A DNA stretch of 64,000 bases from Deinandra increscens subsp. villosa (taxonomy: Eukaryota; Streptophyta; Magnoliopsida; Asterales; Asteraceae). Below, one piece after another: positions 11,818 through 24,307 of the stretch (position 1 is the first letter of the stretch; each line of letters begins with the position of its first letter). The DNA is taken from contig JBCNJP010000025.1 in the NCBI GenBank assembly GCA_039602395.1, positions 41,580,922-41,644,921 of the forward strand, in the 5' to 3' direction. Position numbers and translations under genes: made by a program. The notes below the pieces were generated by a model that ran no database searches, had not been told where the DNA came from, and saw only the letters and a program-made list of their open reading frames with translations.

Positions 11818-13809
11818 CGGAGATTGGATCGACCTTAAATCGTTGCCAATTCACGAGATTTATCTCCTAAAACCCTAAACCACGAACCGCAATCTTCTCC
11901 TGCAAAATTCGGTCGATCTGCTCGGAGTTAGAAGCTAAAAACCTGCAGTCCTACGTTTTAAGGTATGCTCTACAAAAGCCCCTTATCAATTTCTGTTGAA
12001 ATCATGTCTAAGATCGAGTTCTAAATCTATGCATAAGTTAGGGTTCTTAAGCTTAAATCATCAAATTCGATCAATCGGGCGGGAGTTAGGCTCTGAATTT
12101 TTGTAGGTACTCTTAAAATGATGTTTACTAAGAAAGCCCTAAGTTAATTTCATGTTTTGGAAATATTTTATTTTTAATTAAAAGTTATATAAAATTAGGG
12201 TTTTCAAAATAAGGTTTTGCTAAATTAATCAATTAGGACTATATTAGGGCTTAATATTTTTGGGAATATTATAAAATAATATTATAAACAAAAGCCCTAA
12301 GTTTATTTCACTTTATAAAGGGTTTTGATATTTATTAAATAAAAAGTGAAATTAGGGTTTTCGTAACGTTGTTCTGCCCAAATCGAGTAAACGGTTTTGA
12401 ATTAAGCTTTGAGTTTTTAAAGTATATTATAAAATGTTATAATGGATAATACCCTAAGTTGGTTTGAATTAAAAATGAGTTTTGATAATAAAACGAGAAA
12501 TTCATGAAATTAGGGTTTCTAAATATGATTATTTAATATAAAATAATCCAGAGAATATGGGGACTTGATTTTTGGTATGGTAACATGTTTATATATATAA
12601 TAAACATATACGGGTTTAAATTGATTAAATAATGAAGTATTAAAGATACCGAGTTAATCGGATATTTAGAAGTTCGTGCGGACCGGAAGGGTAAGCGCCT
12701 GTACTCTGGGGTTTCTGGCAAAAGTGGGGGTGTCGCATAAATTCCAACTGGGACCTGGCATACCTCTCTGGGCGATCCCAGGGTGAGCGTTTACTTATAG
12801 GAATGCCCGTCTTCATATTATCGTTAAAAGAAAAGGATAACTGCCTAAAGGGCATTTTGGTCATTTTGACTTATAAAAAGGGGTAAACTTAATAATTGAG
12901 ATTATTAAGATAATAAGATATTAAAATAAACATAGGAAGTGTTTATTGTATAAAACCTTGCGTTAACGCCATACGATACGCAAATTAGGTTAAATCGGGA
13001 ATCGTTGCGGAAGTTCCGTTCGTGTAACGAGTTAAAGACATAAGGTGAGTTCTATGAGCCCACTCCTAAATATTTTAAATGTTTTAAATGTTTTCGGGCT
13101 GATATACATACAAATGTTATAAAATGCATCTAAATGATTTATAACTGAAATGTTGCGTATCTGAATTATTGAATTACCTTTGAGTAAATATATACCAGAT
13201 TTCTAAGGTGCTAATTGATAAATGGATATATTGAACTATTAAGTTATTATTGGATTGATATATATATGTGAACTGTTATGAAAATGCATATACGTGAAAT
13301 ATCTTGAATTGATAAACTGTTAAAAGGCTTTTTGGATAATATATATATATATAGATATAATATATATATATGATATGTTATGAAAATGATATTAAATCAT
13401 TTGTACGTGTTATATGATATGTGCTTTATTTGCTTCAAAATTAGATAGTCAAGTGATAAAGGATTTATTAGTAAACGTTGTAGTGAATATGTATGATTAT
13501 ATGAGAATAGGTGATACATTCACTTTATTATTATGTGGTGGATACGCCGCTGGTACTTCCTATATATAAGCATAATAATATTAGTTACCCAGTATATCAG
13601 AAGTGTGGAGGATACGCCCTGTATACATACACCAACGGTAAATTGGGGGATGCCCACTTGTTGCAATATATGAAGACCTTATCACTGTTTACTAATAATC
13701 TTAAGTCACTTGGGTATTTAACTAGGGGCAGGTAGTAGTACAGGGGGAGTTAGGAGGTAGTGTTGCTCAAAGGGATTGGAGACCACTACAAATAGAAGGG
13801 GGAAAAAGC

Positions 13810-13999
13810 TACTGTCCGTTATAGGGAATGCTCTAGAAGGGTAAACTCGGCAGTAAGCAAATAGGGGAAGGCGGTGCAACTGTCCGTTACAGGGAATGCC
13901 CTAGAAGGGTAAACTCGGCAGTTAGCAAATAAGGGAAAGCGAGGCAACTGACCGTTATAGGGAATACCCTAGAGGGGTAAACTCGGCAGTCGGCAAGGA
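13810..13999 (+). repeat. 68-bp tandem repeat, about 2.7 units (also 20344-20533)
   Basis: CCGTTAYAGGGAATRC starts at 13816, 13884 and 13952, an exact 68-bp period. The same period appears in the 3' LTR (20350, 20418, 20486). Each unit is bounded by an imperfect inverted pair, AACTGTCCG against CGGCAGTT, so each can fold. Confidence 0.85.
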
Positions 14000-14562
14000 T
14001 GATTTCTCTGCTTATATATTAGCAGGGTTTACACTGGTAATATATGTTGGGGTTGTAGGAAGGGATAGCGGGATAAATGGTTTTATAGGGGGTGTTTCCT
14101 GTTAAGGAATATTATGTGTTGTATAATTGTGATATATATTATACTTGATAAATGTCTGTGAAAAAGGGATCTTGCAGGTCCAAGGATTTTAAACCTCACG
14201 CCGAGGTAAAGCTTTTAGAATATAGAACTCACCAGCGTAAGCTGACCTTTTCCAAAAATGTATGTATATCAGGTCAGGGTGAGGCTTCGACTAGTTATGA
14301 GAAGGCCTTGGTGATAAGGGATTAGACGGGCAAGCTATCGGACGGAAGCAGGGTGTTGGCAAGCTGGCATAGTTATAACAATAAAACGCAGTGACATATA
14401 GTATTTTCTTATGTAAATTATCTCTTACTTTGTAGTACTTGGCAAATAAATAAAAGTTTAAAATTTCCGCTGCTTAGTTATCTCTGTTGATACCTTGTGT
14501 TCATGAGTAAATCCGATTCGTGACCCCTTCTAGAGCCAAGTCTGGGAGTGGGCGTCACAAGT

Positions 14563-14575
14563 TGGTATCAGAGCC
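14563..14575 (+). other. TRG primer-binding site
   Basis: TGGTATCAGAGCC lies three bases after the 5' LTR end and is complementary to the 3' end of plant initiator Met tRNA. Confidence 0.85.
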
Positions 14576-15092
14576 TTGGTTTAAGAGATTTAGGTACTAA
14601 TGCAGTATCTAGACTTAAACTAGGACTCTGGAAAGACAAAGTAGGATGAGATAAGGAACATAGATGCCAGCCATGATAGCTTGTGCCCATAGAAACGAGA
14701 ATGCACTAGGGACATAGTAAGTAGCATCTAGAGTATGTAAAGTGTGGAAAAGATCGGGTTGCAATTAGCTACTGCAATTTGGTATTAGTCACATAAACAT
14801 ACCCTAAGTCCTAATTATTGTATGTCCAAGTGCAAGGAAAGTTATGAAATGATGAAATGTCCGATTAATGAGGGAAACAATTTAAGGACCGGTTTTAACT
14901 TAGAGTTACCGGTAAAAGGATAAAGAGAATAGTGGACACTTAGAAGGATTGTGATGAAAGTAACTGGGTTTTTGAAAACATTATAACTATATAATTGCTT
15001 TGGTACCGGTACTTATCTGGTTATCATGTATTCAAAGGTTCAAGAACTTTATGCCACATAAATTCTGAAATGTCACTCACCTGGAATGTAGG

Positions 15093-16298
15093 ATGATGAT
15101 AAGAGGCGGACGTGGTAGAGGTAGGGGTGCCGGCAAAGCAACCGGTGCTGGAAGACGTACGCGTGCGAATCCCGAACGAGAGAATAACGCGAGAGCTAAT
15201 GTCTTCACTAACGAGCAAAGGGCAGCTATGGCGGCAGAGTTGAATCAAATGTTCCAGGCGGCTTTGCCTAATCTAATCGCTTAACTTCATGGAGCTGCTG
15301 GTGGAGGTGCAAATGGAGCTGGAGCCGGAGGAGCCGCTGGTGATGCTGCTGGAGATGCGGGAAATGCCAATCACGGATGTTCTTTCAAATCGTTTAGTGG
15401 ATGCAGGCCTCCGTCATTTGAAGGGCAGAGAGATGCAGGTTCGACTGTTCGTTGGATTCGAGAGATGGAAGCTGTATTAGGTATTAGTGAGTGTCGTCCA
15501 GACCAAGCGATGAAGTACGCAGCCCATTCCTTCAAAGGAGAAGCATTATTCTGGTGGGACTCTATTCTACAATCCCGAGGCGAGCAAGCCGTTGCTATTA
15601 TGAGATTGAATGATCTAAAAACGCCAGTGATGACCAAGTTTTGTCCGAGACACGAGTTGGAAAGGATCGAGATTAACTTTTTAAAGTTAGAACCGGGTAA
15701 TATGACTCATCAGGAGTTCACAAGCAAGTTTGACGAGATGGCGAGGCAAGTACCAAGGTTGGTAACACCCGAGGAGGAGAAGGTGAAGAGATACGTTCAG
15801 GCCCTTCCTGCTGCTGTAAGGAAGATAGTCAGGCCTCATGTTCCAAAAAGTTACCAAGAAGCAATTGACATCAGTGCTATGGTCTATGAAGAAGAATATG
15901 GCGACAACGGAAGACCGGGAGAAGTTAAGAGGAAGATATCTGAGACTGGAGAAAGTTCAAAGAAGAATGACCGAGATTTTCACAAGAAAAAGAAAGATTC
16001 AAAAGGCGACAAGCCTAAGTGTCGTAATTGTGACAAGTATCATCATAGAGAATGCTGGGTAAAACCAACGAGTTGCTATAGGTGTGGAAAGGAAGGACAT
16101 TACTCTAACAATTGTCCGGAAGCTAAGAAATGCTATGAGTGTGGAAGCCCGTGGCATGTTAAAGAAAATTGCCCTACGATAGTGAGAAACCCGATACCAT
16201 TGAGGGCAGTTCCAGCTTCAGGAACCAAGGGCAAAGTTTATACCCTAACTGCTATCGAAGGACCTAATAAGACCTCAGGTACATTTCTCGATAAATAA
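15093..16298 (+). pseudogene. TRG gag (one in-frame stop)
   Basis: Gag forms the particle that packages element RNA. The frame starts at ATG 15093 with an RGRGRGAG basic stretch and runs 401 codons to a stop at 16298. One TAA at 15282-15284 breaks it, and the same frame continues after it. The capsid-like region holds RWIREMEAVLGISE and FKGEALFWWDS. Three Cys/His clusters follow: CRNCDKYHHREC (variant), CYRCGKEGHYSNNC and CYECGSPWHVKENC. It ends with GTFLDK just where protease would begin. Retention of a nearly intact gag with no pol suggests either selection or recent spread with help from a relative. Confidence 0.88.
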
Positions 16299-17212
16299 TG
16301 TGTCTGATTTTGTGTAATATGCTTTATCGAATAGTTTTATGAACTGCTTGATAGACCGTTAGTTAGGATCAAGAATCCTTTAGATCATAACTGCCTTAGA
16401 AAAATGAACGTTAAACGTCTGAATCGTCTGAGGATTTGGAGATTGCAGCAGTAGTGTTTACACTCAAGAAATGGGAGCATTAAGCGAGATTACACACAAG
16501 ATGTCCAACTAGCTCATTGAAAGTAAGTGATAAATAGTCATAAATTATACTGACTTTGTTGTGGTTAGAATAGTAATGTCATCCTACACTGGACTAGGAC
16601 TAGCACACCTCTGGTTGTATCAAGGGTGTGGTAGATACGCCGATGGTACATCTTATATATATACACCTGAGATACAACGAGAAGTGGACTAGAGTTAGTT
16701 TCGTGTAAGTAAATAGTACGGGCCACAGTGGAAAACAAATCAGTAGAATTTATGGATATAGATCACTTATTAGTAAGCAAATGAGGGCTATTGGAATTCA
16801 AGAATGAAGACCAAGGCATGCAAGTGTAGATAAACGTTCAACGTACGCAAAGGGTAAAATGGAGCAGTAAAAGTCTCGCTGAGGCGCGTTCTTCCAAGGA
16901 GTTAGAATATTTGTTCATTGTTACAGTTCGGAAAGAAGTTCCAAAAGCGAACTAGTCAGAAATGATACCTTTCGATAGAATCATACTATATGTCGGGTTA
17001 TCGTATATAGAAATGCGTGTTGTGGTTCTAAATCGCAATTAGAAGAAAGGGTTAGGAGCAGAATAATTCCTTTAGCTAAAGTGTTATGAATGCCTAGGTA
17101 AGATTCTGAATCAACCTAGGAAGGAAAGAGGTGAAATTGGAATATCTCATTTATGAGTTATTCGTAAACGGAGCAGGTTTCGGGACGAAACCATATTTAA
17201 GGGGGGTAGAGT
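16299..17212 (+). other. TRG post-gag region and polypurine tract
   Basis: No reading frame is recognisable. It contains another copy of the GTGGTAGATACGCCGATGG / TATATATA module (16626-16662). Near the end CGGGACGAAA resembles the tail seen after Tekay integrase (compare 45661). The polypurine tract AAGGGGGGTAGAG is at about 17199-17211, next to the 3' LTR. Confidence 0.65.
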
Positions 17213-19867
17213 TGTAACATCCCAAAATTTGATAGAATACGTAGCTACTATGAATATGCATGTAATATATGTGTTAGGTAGCTAAGGGCAGAAAATGCAT
17301 GTTTACCCATTACCGGGTGATAAATCGATAAATGATAACATTGCATGAATAATACACGTGTTAATTGATAAAATGAAATAAGGAAATAAAAATAATATGT
17401 GTTTTATATCAAAGATAATTTATATATATGATATTGGCATGAAAAACGTAGCTAAACGTTTATATGATAGGAATGATTGGTAACCGGGAGAAAATGTTTT
17501 TACGTGATTACCTTATATTAAATACATGTGTAAAAATATGTTTCAATAGTATGGATGCATGTGAAATATTCATTTGATGAATATATATGTAGGAATACGT
17601 ACTTAGATAGCTATACATGTGAAAAATGCATGCTTAATAAATAATAAGAAAATAGAAGGGTAGAAAGTGTAATTTATGTAAATACACAAATAAATATATA
17701 TATATATTATTATATATGACCCGTACCTTCGAGAATGTTAGAAATATGTTTTGGAAGGTTGTAAGACATAAAATGATGGTTACATCAAAAGATTAGGGTT
17801 TAATATGCAAAAGATAAAAGTTAGAGGGCTAAAACTGTAATTCTTTGAAAGATATGAAAGTATGTATATATATACTATCATAAGTATTCCAAGACTTAAA
17901 AAGTATTATAATAATGTCTTAAAATGATTCGGAACATAAAATGATGTGTATTGTAAAGTTTGAGGGGCCAAAGGTGTAAATAATAAAAAATATATATAAA
18001 TATATATAAAAATATATACGTATGTATACGTATATTATCGAGAGTGTCCCGAACCTTAGAAACTTTATTAAACATGTTTTATAATGATTTGGTGCATAAA
18101 ATAGCAGTTCGGTAGAAGTTTAGGGGTTAAAAAGTAATTAAAAAGTAGAGGGACCATTTCTGCCAAAACCTCAAAGTACCTCACGGTACGCGAGGATCTC
18201 ATAGCAACAGGTCGCGATACGCGAGCCGTGTCTGTCGCATTTTTTGACGAACGGCTCAACTTGTAGCCGAAGTTTCACCCGTATACGCGTCGTTTCTTCG
18301 AATTAGTCACCTATCCACGTGCGCCACCCTCCTGCGACCTTGATCAGTATAAAACGGAGATTGGATCGACCTTAAATCGTTGTCAATTCACGAGATTTAT
18401 CTCCTAAAACCCTAAACCACGAACCGCAATCTTCTCCTGCAAAATTCAGTCGATCTGCTCAGAGTTAGAAGCTAAAAACCTGCAGTCCTACGTTTTAAGG
18501 TATGCTCTACAAAAGCCCCTTATCAATTTCTGTTGAAATCATGTCTAAGATCGAGTTCTAAATCTATGCATAAGTTAGGGTTCTTGAGCTTAAATCATCA
18601 AATTCGATCAATCGGGCGGGAGTTAGGCTCTGAATTTTTGTAGGTACTCTTAAAATGATGTTTACTAAGAAAGCCCTAAGTTAATTTCATGTTTTGGAAA
18701 TATTTTATTTTTAATTAAAAGTTATATAAAATTAGGGTTTTCAAAATAAGGTTTTGCTAAATTAATCAATTAGGACTATATTAGGGCTTAATATTTTTGG
18801 GAATATTATAAAATAATATTATAAACAAAAGCCCTAAGTTTATTTCACTTTATAAAGGGTTTTGATATTTATTAAATAAAAAGTGAAATTAGGGTTTTCG
18901 TAACGTTGTTCTGCCCAAATCGAGTAAACGGTTTTGAATTAAGCTTTGAGCTTATAATGGATAATAGCCTAAGTTGGTTTGAATTAAAAATGAGTTTTGA
19001 TAATAAAACGAGAAATTCATGAAATTAGGGTTTCTAAATATGATTATTTAATATAAAATAATCCGGAGAATATGGGGACTTGATTTTTGGTATGGTAACA
19101 TGTTTATATATATAATAAACATATACGGGTTTAAATTGATTAAATAATGAAGTATTAAAGATACCGAGTTAATCGGATATTTAGAAGTTCGTGCGGACCG
19201 GAAGGGTAAGCGCCTGTACTCTGGGGTTTCTGGCAAAAGCGGGGGTGTCGCATAAATTCCAACTGGGACCTGGCATACCTCTCTGGGCGATCCCGGGGTG
19301 AGCGTTTACTTATAGGAATGCGCGTCTTCATATTATCGTTAAAAGAAAAGGATAACTGCCTAAAGGGCATTTTGGTCATTTTGACTTATAAAAAGGGGTA
19401 AACTTAATAATTGATAATATTAAGATAATAAGATATTAAAATAAACATAGGAAGTGTTTATTGTATAAAACCTTGCGTTAACGCCATACGATACGCAAAT
19501 TAGGTTAAATCGGGAATCGTTGCGGAAGTTCCGTTCGTGTAACGAGTTAAAGACATAAGGTGAGTTCTATGAGCCCACTCCTAAATATTTTAAATGTTTT
19601 AAATATTTTCGGGCTGATATACATACAAATGTTATAAAATGCATCTAAATGATTTATAACTGAAATGTTGCGTATCTGAATTATTGAATTACCTTTGAGT
19701 AAATATATACCAGATTTCTAAGGTGCTAATTGATAAATGGATATATTGACCTATTAAGTTATTATTGGATTGATATATATATGTGAACTGTTATGAAAAT
19801 GCATATACGTGAAATATCTTGAATTGATAAACTGTTAAAAGGCTTTTTGGATAATATATATATATAG

Positions 19868-19908
<41 letters not shown>

Positions 19909-21091
19909 ATGTTATGAAAATGATATTAAATCATTTGTACGTGTTATATGATATGTGCTTTATTTGCTTCAAAGTTAGATAGTCAAGTGATAAAGGATTT
20001 ATTAGTAAACGTTGTAGTGAATATGTATGATTATATGAGAACAGGTGATACATTCACTTTATTATTATGTGGTGGATACGCCGCTGGTACTTCCTATATA
20101 TAAGCATAATAATATTAGTTACCCAGTATATCAGAAGTGTGGAGGATACGCCCTGTATACATACACCAACGGTAAATTGGGGGATGCCCACTTGTTGCAA
20201 TATATGAAGACCTTATCACTGTTTACTAATAATCTTAAGTCACTTGGGTATTTAACTAGGGGCAGGTAGTAGTACAGGGGGAGTTAGGAGGTAGTGTTGC
20301 TCAAAGGGATTGGAGACCACTACAACTAGAAGGGGGAAAAAGCTACTGTCTGTTATAGGGAATGCTCTAGAAGGGTAAACTCGGCAGTAAGCAAATAGGG
20401 GAAGGCGGTGCAACTGTCCGTTACAGGGAATGCCCTAGAAGGGTAAACTCGGCAGTTAGCAAATAAGGGAAAGCGAGGCAACTGACCGTTATAGGGAATA
20501 CCCTAGAGGGGTAAACTCGGCAGTCGGCAAGGATGATTTCTCTGCTTATATATTAGCAGGGTTTACACGGGTAATATATGTTGGGGTTGTAGGAAGGGAT
20601 AGCGGGATAAATGGTTTTATAGGGGGTGTTTCCTGTTAAAATATTATGTGTTGTATAATTGTGATATATATTATACTTGATAAATGTCTGTGAAAAAGGG
20701 ATCTTGCAGGTCCAAGGGTTTTAAACCTCACGCCGAGGTAAAGCTTTTAGAATATAGAACTCACCAGCGTAAGCTGACCTTTTCCAAAAATGTATGTATA
20801 TCAGGTCAGGGTGAGGCTTCGACTAGTTATGAGAAGGCCTTGGTGATAAGGGATTAGACGGGCAAGCTATCGGACGGAAGCAGGGTGTTGGCAAGCTGGC
20901 ATAGTTATAACAATAAAACGCAGTGACAGATAGTATTTTCTTATGTAAATTACCTCTTACTTTGTAGTACTTGGCAAATAAATAAAAGTTTAAAATTTCC
21001 GCTGCTTAGTTATCTCTGTTGATACCTTGTAATCATGAGTAAATCCGATTCGTGACCCCTTCTAGAGCCAAGTCTGGGAGTGGGCGTCACA
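17213..21091 (+). repeat. TRG 3' LTR
   Basis: Near-identical to 10669-14559. Differences I saw are scattered single bases, a gap of about 22 bp after 18950 relative to 12412-12440, and a longer TA run at 19853-19906. It ends GGCGTCACA before CGATC. Confidence 0.93.
19853..19906. repeat. TA microsatellite in the TRG 3' LTR
   Basis: (TA)n with one short interruption. It is expanded relative to the 5' LTR (about 13340-13372). Confidence 0.9.
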
Positions 21092-21096
21092 CGATC

Positions 21097-23769
21097 TTCC
21101 AGAATAATAAGAAAATTCCTTCTGAGATGGGGATTTCTTTGTAACTTTTTCTTTAGGAACCTTTTCAGCCTTCACTGATTTCTTTGCTTGAACCGGTTTT
21201 TCCAACATTTTGTAACCTAAACCTTTGTGCTTAGATCCTTGAGTCTTTGAAGAATTGGACGAAGAACCTGAAGCAATTCTTGACTTAGCTTCACTAGTAA
21301 ATTTGGCTTTGATATCCTTCAGCTTGTTCTTTTCAATCAAAAAATTTTCTTCTTCGGTTGCAGATGAAGAAGTCGAAGCAACCATATCAAACACTTTCTC
21401 ATGTTCCAGCAATACAGACTTTGATATAAACTTTGGAGCTTCACCCAAAGGTTTCTCCTTCTTTTTAGACTTGGACTTGTTCTTCTTGGGTGGAGTAGCA
21501 AACTTTGAATAATCATGCAATTCATCTTTTGGATCAATCTGAGCAGAAGTAACTTCAATCAAATCCACTGGTTGAGGTACCAAGTGAACATTTTCTTCCT
21601 TAGACTTCTCGGAACCCTGATCCTGCTTGTATAAGAAGGTTAGCAATGTCGGTGACAAATTGCAATTTTTAACTTGTCTTTTCAACTCCAAAATCTCCAA
21701 TTTCAAGGCATTAATCTTCTGTTGACCTTCAAATACCTCTTGTTGTGACTTGATGAATTTAGCATTGAGTTCATCATACTCATAAGTTTATAACTTCCGA
21801 ATCTCACATTCAGCATATAATTCTTCAAGCACATTTTCTCTCTTCTGCATGCAGATCTCAACATCTTTTGTTAACACTTCATTCTTGTCTCTGTAAAGAA
21901 CATTTTCATCTTGAAGCATAGAGATCTTATTTTGAAGCTTCTCAACGGTAACAACAGTTTTTACAATAAGAGCAGTAGCCTCTTCATATTTTTGCTGAAC
22001 CGGATAACTCTTCTCAAACAAATTCTCAAAATCTTGAGCTGCATCTAACGCTTCAGCTTTGGCTTTCTCACACTCTTCAGCCAATTGAGCCTTGTCCTTC
22101 AAAACATCTTCATGAATATGAACCAACTCATAATACTTCTTTTGAAAATCCTCCAACTCTTTCTTTAACACCACAATTTCTTCAGTTGAAATTTGACGAT
22201 GTTGTTCAAACCTTTCAATTTCCTTGAGCAACTTCTTACATTTATAACATTTAAATTCGTCATCTTTTGAATTCTCAGAAATCTTAGGTAATTCTTCTTG
22301 AACCGAAGATATACTTGAAGAAGTATCAGATTCTGTTAAAAAGCTTTCATCATCAGCATGTTGAACAGTTAAAGCAATTGAGATCGGAGTATTATTCTTT
22401 TTAATTTCTAAATCTGCATTCCAGGCAAATCCATCTGGATGCATAAATGTATCAGTCCAATCATGAGCAAGAGTAGCAGATTTCTGATCAACCTTTTTAG
22501 CTTTATCTGAAGGATGAAAAACTAAATGTGCATGCTGACCAGTCTTCAATTTACTTTCTGCAGAACTTGGACATTCTCGAGCAAAGTGACCATAAATGGA
22601 ACACTTATAACATTTCACCTTAGATTTGTCCAATCCAATCTTTCCTTCCTGATTTAGTCTCTTCTTACCAGTTCTATTGAAAAATTTCTTCGTTCTACGA
22701 ACCAACATAGCATATTGCCAATTCAGATCCATTTCCTCCAAATGATCATAATCAATCTGATCGTAATCTTCATTTGCTAACTCAGCATTACTCACAGCAC
22801 CAGTGATAACACCAAAGTATGAAGATACCAATGCAGACATCAATGCATTATAATCATCAACAGTTTGAACAGACAATGCACTTTGAGTCGAAGAACTAGG
22901 AATTGACACAGTACAACCAGCAGATGAATAACTTGGAGTGTCAGATTTACCTGCCAGGAAAGCTGTAGGAGGTGCAGAACTAAGAATATTAGACTTTCCA
23001 GCATTCAAAGTTGAATCATTGTTGCCATAATACACTACAGGATTCTAAATTTGCTCAGGAAGTGACTTGTTCACTTTTAACTCCATATCCCTAGCTTGGA
23101 TTCTTTGAATCAGATCATTAAAAGACAACTTTGAATAATCCTTATCATTAGTAATCATCATTACATAATTTTCCCACTTCTCTGGTAGAGCTTTCATAAT
23201 CTTTTCTTTTCTACTGCTTCATGTTTTGTAAGATTCACCAACTTCGTTTCACTCATTAAATGTGCAAATCTTGCAATCAGATTTGGAATTGATTCATTTT
23301 GATAATGCTTGAAGCTATCAAATTCCTTCTTCAACACCTTTTGTCGACTTTTCTTATACTGGTCATTGCCTTCACATCTCTTTTCTAGAGCATCCCATAA
23401 ACTCTTTGCAGTATAGTTGCTTGCAAATTGATGTAGTAAATCAGTAGGTAAAGCCATTGTTAAAGTGCCATAAGCCTTTTTCTCAGCTTGATATGCTTTC
23501 TTTTGTTCACCAGAAAGTTTCCTTTGAAGAATTGGTTCCCCATCCTCACCCTTAGGATATGTATATTGTTCAGAATACGATAACCACATATCGATATCAT
23601 TTGCGGAAACAAATGCTTCAAATCGTGTCACCCAACTATGATAATCTTCCAATTTAAGTAATTTGGGAACTTTCTGACTTGTTCCGATTTCATTATCATA
23701 GTTAATCATTGTTTGCATCGTTGCCTGAACCGAATTTTGAATAGCCGCGAACGCTTGAAAATCGGACAT
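21097..23769 (-). pseudogene. SIR1 gag, N-terminal and central part
   Basis: The ATG at 23769 begins MSDFQAFAAIQNSV. A Copia gag (UBN2-type) domain follows, with LEDYHSWVTRFEAFV and KSLWDALEKRCEGNDQYKKS. At about codon 385-400 comes the first zinc knuckle CYKCSIYGHFAREC. Next is an acidic linker, a long predicted coiled coil (about 22250-21650, rich in E/K/L heptads) and a Lys/Ser-rich tail. It is broken by a frameshift near 23194, a stop near 23045 and a TAA at about 21790. With 10235-10668 the total is about 1035 codons, large for Copia gag. Large coiled-coil gags are typical of Sireviruses. Confidence 0.82.
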
Positions 23770-24293
23770 TTTCGAAAAACAGGTTACTGTTCACACCGAA
23801 CCTCGTCCGAACCTCCTCCGAGCTGCCTCCGAACTTAATCCGAATTTAACGACACCGAACTCTCTTCGAATTTAACAACACCGAACTCTCTCCGAATCTG
23901 ACCTTCGGAAGAACAAATCAAAAGGAACTCCGAACTTGCTCCGAAATACCACCGAACTTTCTCCGAACCTAGACCGATCTCTCACCGAACCTAGATAAAG
24001 ACCGAACTTCGTCCGAACCTCGAGTTCGGAGCGCTTACTCCGAAGTTGTCCGAACCTCAAACGAGACAGATTTCACTCGACCTCATTTTCTCGTTTTTCA
24101 ACGTTTTTGACTAGAATTTTTGACAGGAATTCAAGCAAACTCGATAGAAACGATCTAGAAACAAATTTTTGACAAAAAAGCACACTCGAGACAATCAAAC
24201 GAACTCAAAAATGATTGATATTTTCGCAAAAACGTGAATTTGAACTCAAAACTCCAATAAACACTGATCTCCGACTAGTAGAGCAAACCAAAT
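23770..24293 (-). other. SIR1 leader with iterated GGTTCGG words
   Basis: This lies between the primer site and gag. On the plus strand at about 23789-24055 the words CCGAAC(C/T), TCCGAA and close variants recur about twenty times. Plus-strand copies in SIR3 at 61295-61555 mirror this. The LTR U3 uses the same word. Confidence 0.8.
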
Positions 24294-24305
24294 GCTCTGA
24301 TACCA
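24294..24305 (-). other. SIR1 primer-binding site
   Basis: The minus strand reads TGGTATCAGAGC two bases after the LTR end, matching initiator Met tRNA. The left, inverted LTR keeps only TGGTATCA of this site. Confidence 0.88.
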
Positions 24306-24307
24306 CT

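Larger units (their letters stand above)
10669..14559 (+). repeat. TRG 5' LTR
   Basis: TGTAACATCC to GGCGTCACA. It contains a GC-rich patch with repeated TACGCGAG words just upstream of the TATA box, a telo-box-like AAACCCTAAAC near 11868, AT-rich tracts and three 68-bp repeats. It also holds the module GGTGGATACGCCGCTGGTAC followed by a TATATATAAG tail (13535-13570). Short open frames inside are duplicated in the 3' LTR and resemble no protein. Confidence 0.93.
10669..21091 (+). mobile_element. TRG: gag-only Ty3/Gypsy element with very long LTRs
   Basis: Two near-identical LTRs (10669-14559, 3891 bp; 17213-21091, 3879 bp) flank a 2.65-kb internal region. The internal region has a Met-tRNA primer site, a gag and a polypurine tract but no pol. 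The target duplication is CGATC (10664-10668 and 21092-21096). It lies in the SIR1 gag, whose frame is consistent on both sides. The gag, the TGTAACATCC...GTCACA ends and the CGGGACGAAA remnant before the polypurine tract point to a Tekay-related ancestor. It fits the class of gag-only 'TR-GAG' elements. LTR similarity implies recent insertion. Confidence 0.93.

Noticed and set aside
12180..12520. Interstitial telomere repeat in the TRG LTR (many TTAGGG words)
   Set aside because: The words are scattered in AT-rich sequence and not tandem TTTAGGG units. They read better as AAACCCTAA-type leader elements and chance.
13511..13735. 74-codon open frame conserved at 20045-20269, as well as frames at 12533-12864 and 19048-19379
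   Set aside because: Their identity only reflects the young duplicated TRG LTRs. Composition is low-complexity and no domain is visible.
21255..21512. Plus-strand frame opposite the SIR1 gag, and similar frames such as 9732-10019 and 58186-58686
   Set aside because: These are mirror frames of real minus-strand gag or pol, or of non-coding 3' sequence. No independent protein features.
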